From Euryarchaeota archaeon UBA346 (GTDB lineage: Archaea; Thermoplasmatota; E2; DHVEG-1), in the NCBI GenBank assembly GCA_002496355.1, contig DAJP01000127.1, positions 1-7,425 of the forward strand: DNA of 7,425 bases, in the 5' to 3' direction. A program made the translations under genes and the position numbers. A model generated the notes under the pieces. The model was not told the DNA's origin. It ran no database searches and saw nothing but the letters and a program-made list of their open reading frames with translations. Each line of letters starts with the position of its first letter. Position 1 is the stretch's first letter. Shown piece after piece: positions 7,033 through 7,425 of the stretch.

Positions 7033-7425
7033 CTATTTAATCCTCCTGTTTTTTATGGGGACGGGGTTTAATGAATGAATCAACTCAAAAAGAATCCTGT
7101 TCATTGAAACATCAATTTTCCGTTCCCTCCCTATTCTCATCAGTGTTCCATTGATCGAATCGATCTCTGTTTTTTTCCCCTGTTGGATACTCTGGAGCAT
7201 CGAGGAGGAGTTTTGAGCGGTCTCCTGGATAACTTCTTTTGTTTTTCGTATCATCTCCGTTGGTGAAACCTGGATTCCTTTTAAAGATGCGATCCTACAT
7301 GATTCAATACAGATCAATTCGACCGTCTTTTCTAACAGGGGATTTTCCAACAGATATCCATTTTTACAACCGAAAAATGCTGTCAACGGATTTATACTTG
7401 AGTTGATAATAGCTTTTCTCCAGAT
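7033..7425 (-). CDS. panE: 2-dehydropantoate 2-reductase (ketopantoate reductase), C-terminal part, cut by window edge
   Basis: This enzyme reduces ketopantoate to pantoate with NAD(P)H on the route to coenzyme A. Only the last 130 residues are present; the frame is open to the window end, so the Rossmann domain (roughly 170 residues) lies outside. A TTG at 7386 is not the true start, because coding continues upstream as IWRKAIINSSINP. That stretch carries the Lys of WRK (7414-7416) and Asn residues 4 and 8 positions on, matching E. coli PanE Lys176, Asn180 and Asn184. Further on, SSMLQS and KKTEIDSING match the substrate-binding Ser244 and Glu256 region. The position equivalent to Asp248 is Ser (7189-7191). 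Related ApbA/PanE-like reductases of other specificity cannot be fully excluded from this half alone. Confidence 0.88.
   Translation of the reverse strand: MWRKAIINSSINPLTAFFGCKNGYLLENPLLEKTVELICIESCRIASLKGIQVSPTEMIRKTKEVIQETAQNSSSMLQSIQQGKKTEIDSINGTLMRIGRERKIDVSMNRILFELIHSLNPVPIKNRRIK

Overview
The window looks like an ordinary chromosomal segment from an archaeon, most likely of euryarchaeal type. Four things point that way: a two-repeat tRNA-splicing endonuclease, a membrane-anchored Lon-like (S16) protease with no ATPase, archaeal TATA elements (TTTATATAAA-type) upstream of genes, and GGAGG-type ribosome binding sites. Some features would fit Thermoplasmatota or a related lineage, but that placement is a guess. 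No RNA gene, insertion sequence, CRISPR array or prophage gene is visible, and no gap between genes exceeds about 115 bases.

Layout. On the + strand, 113-2164 encodes a secreted, C-terminally membrane-anchored S16 serine protease with a helical-repeat stalk. It is followed 23 bases later by endA (2188-3240), the tRNA intron endonuclease, and then by a UPF0173-type metallo-beta-lactamase-fold hydrolase (3308-3946) with its own TATA box and a strong ribosome binding site. The hydrolase runs convergently into a minus-strand glyoxylate/hydroxypyruvate reductase-like dehydrogenase (3936-4916), and the two coding ends overlap by 11 bases. Next on the minus strand is a large membrane-anchored extracellular protein (5027-6919) with three EF-hand-like calcium loops and a metzincin-like zinc protease domain whose motif is unorthodox. 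At the right edge is the C-terminal part of a ketopantoate reductase (7033-7425, minus, cut by the window end), an enzyme of CoA biosynthesis.

How the genes relate. No single pathway or new system is evident. The segment mixes housekeeping functions (tRNA splicing, 2-oxoacid reduction, pantoate synthesis) with two independent extracytoplasmic proteases. The two proteins most worth a second look are the unusual metzincin-like protein and the ATP-independent surface Lon-like protease with its stalk.
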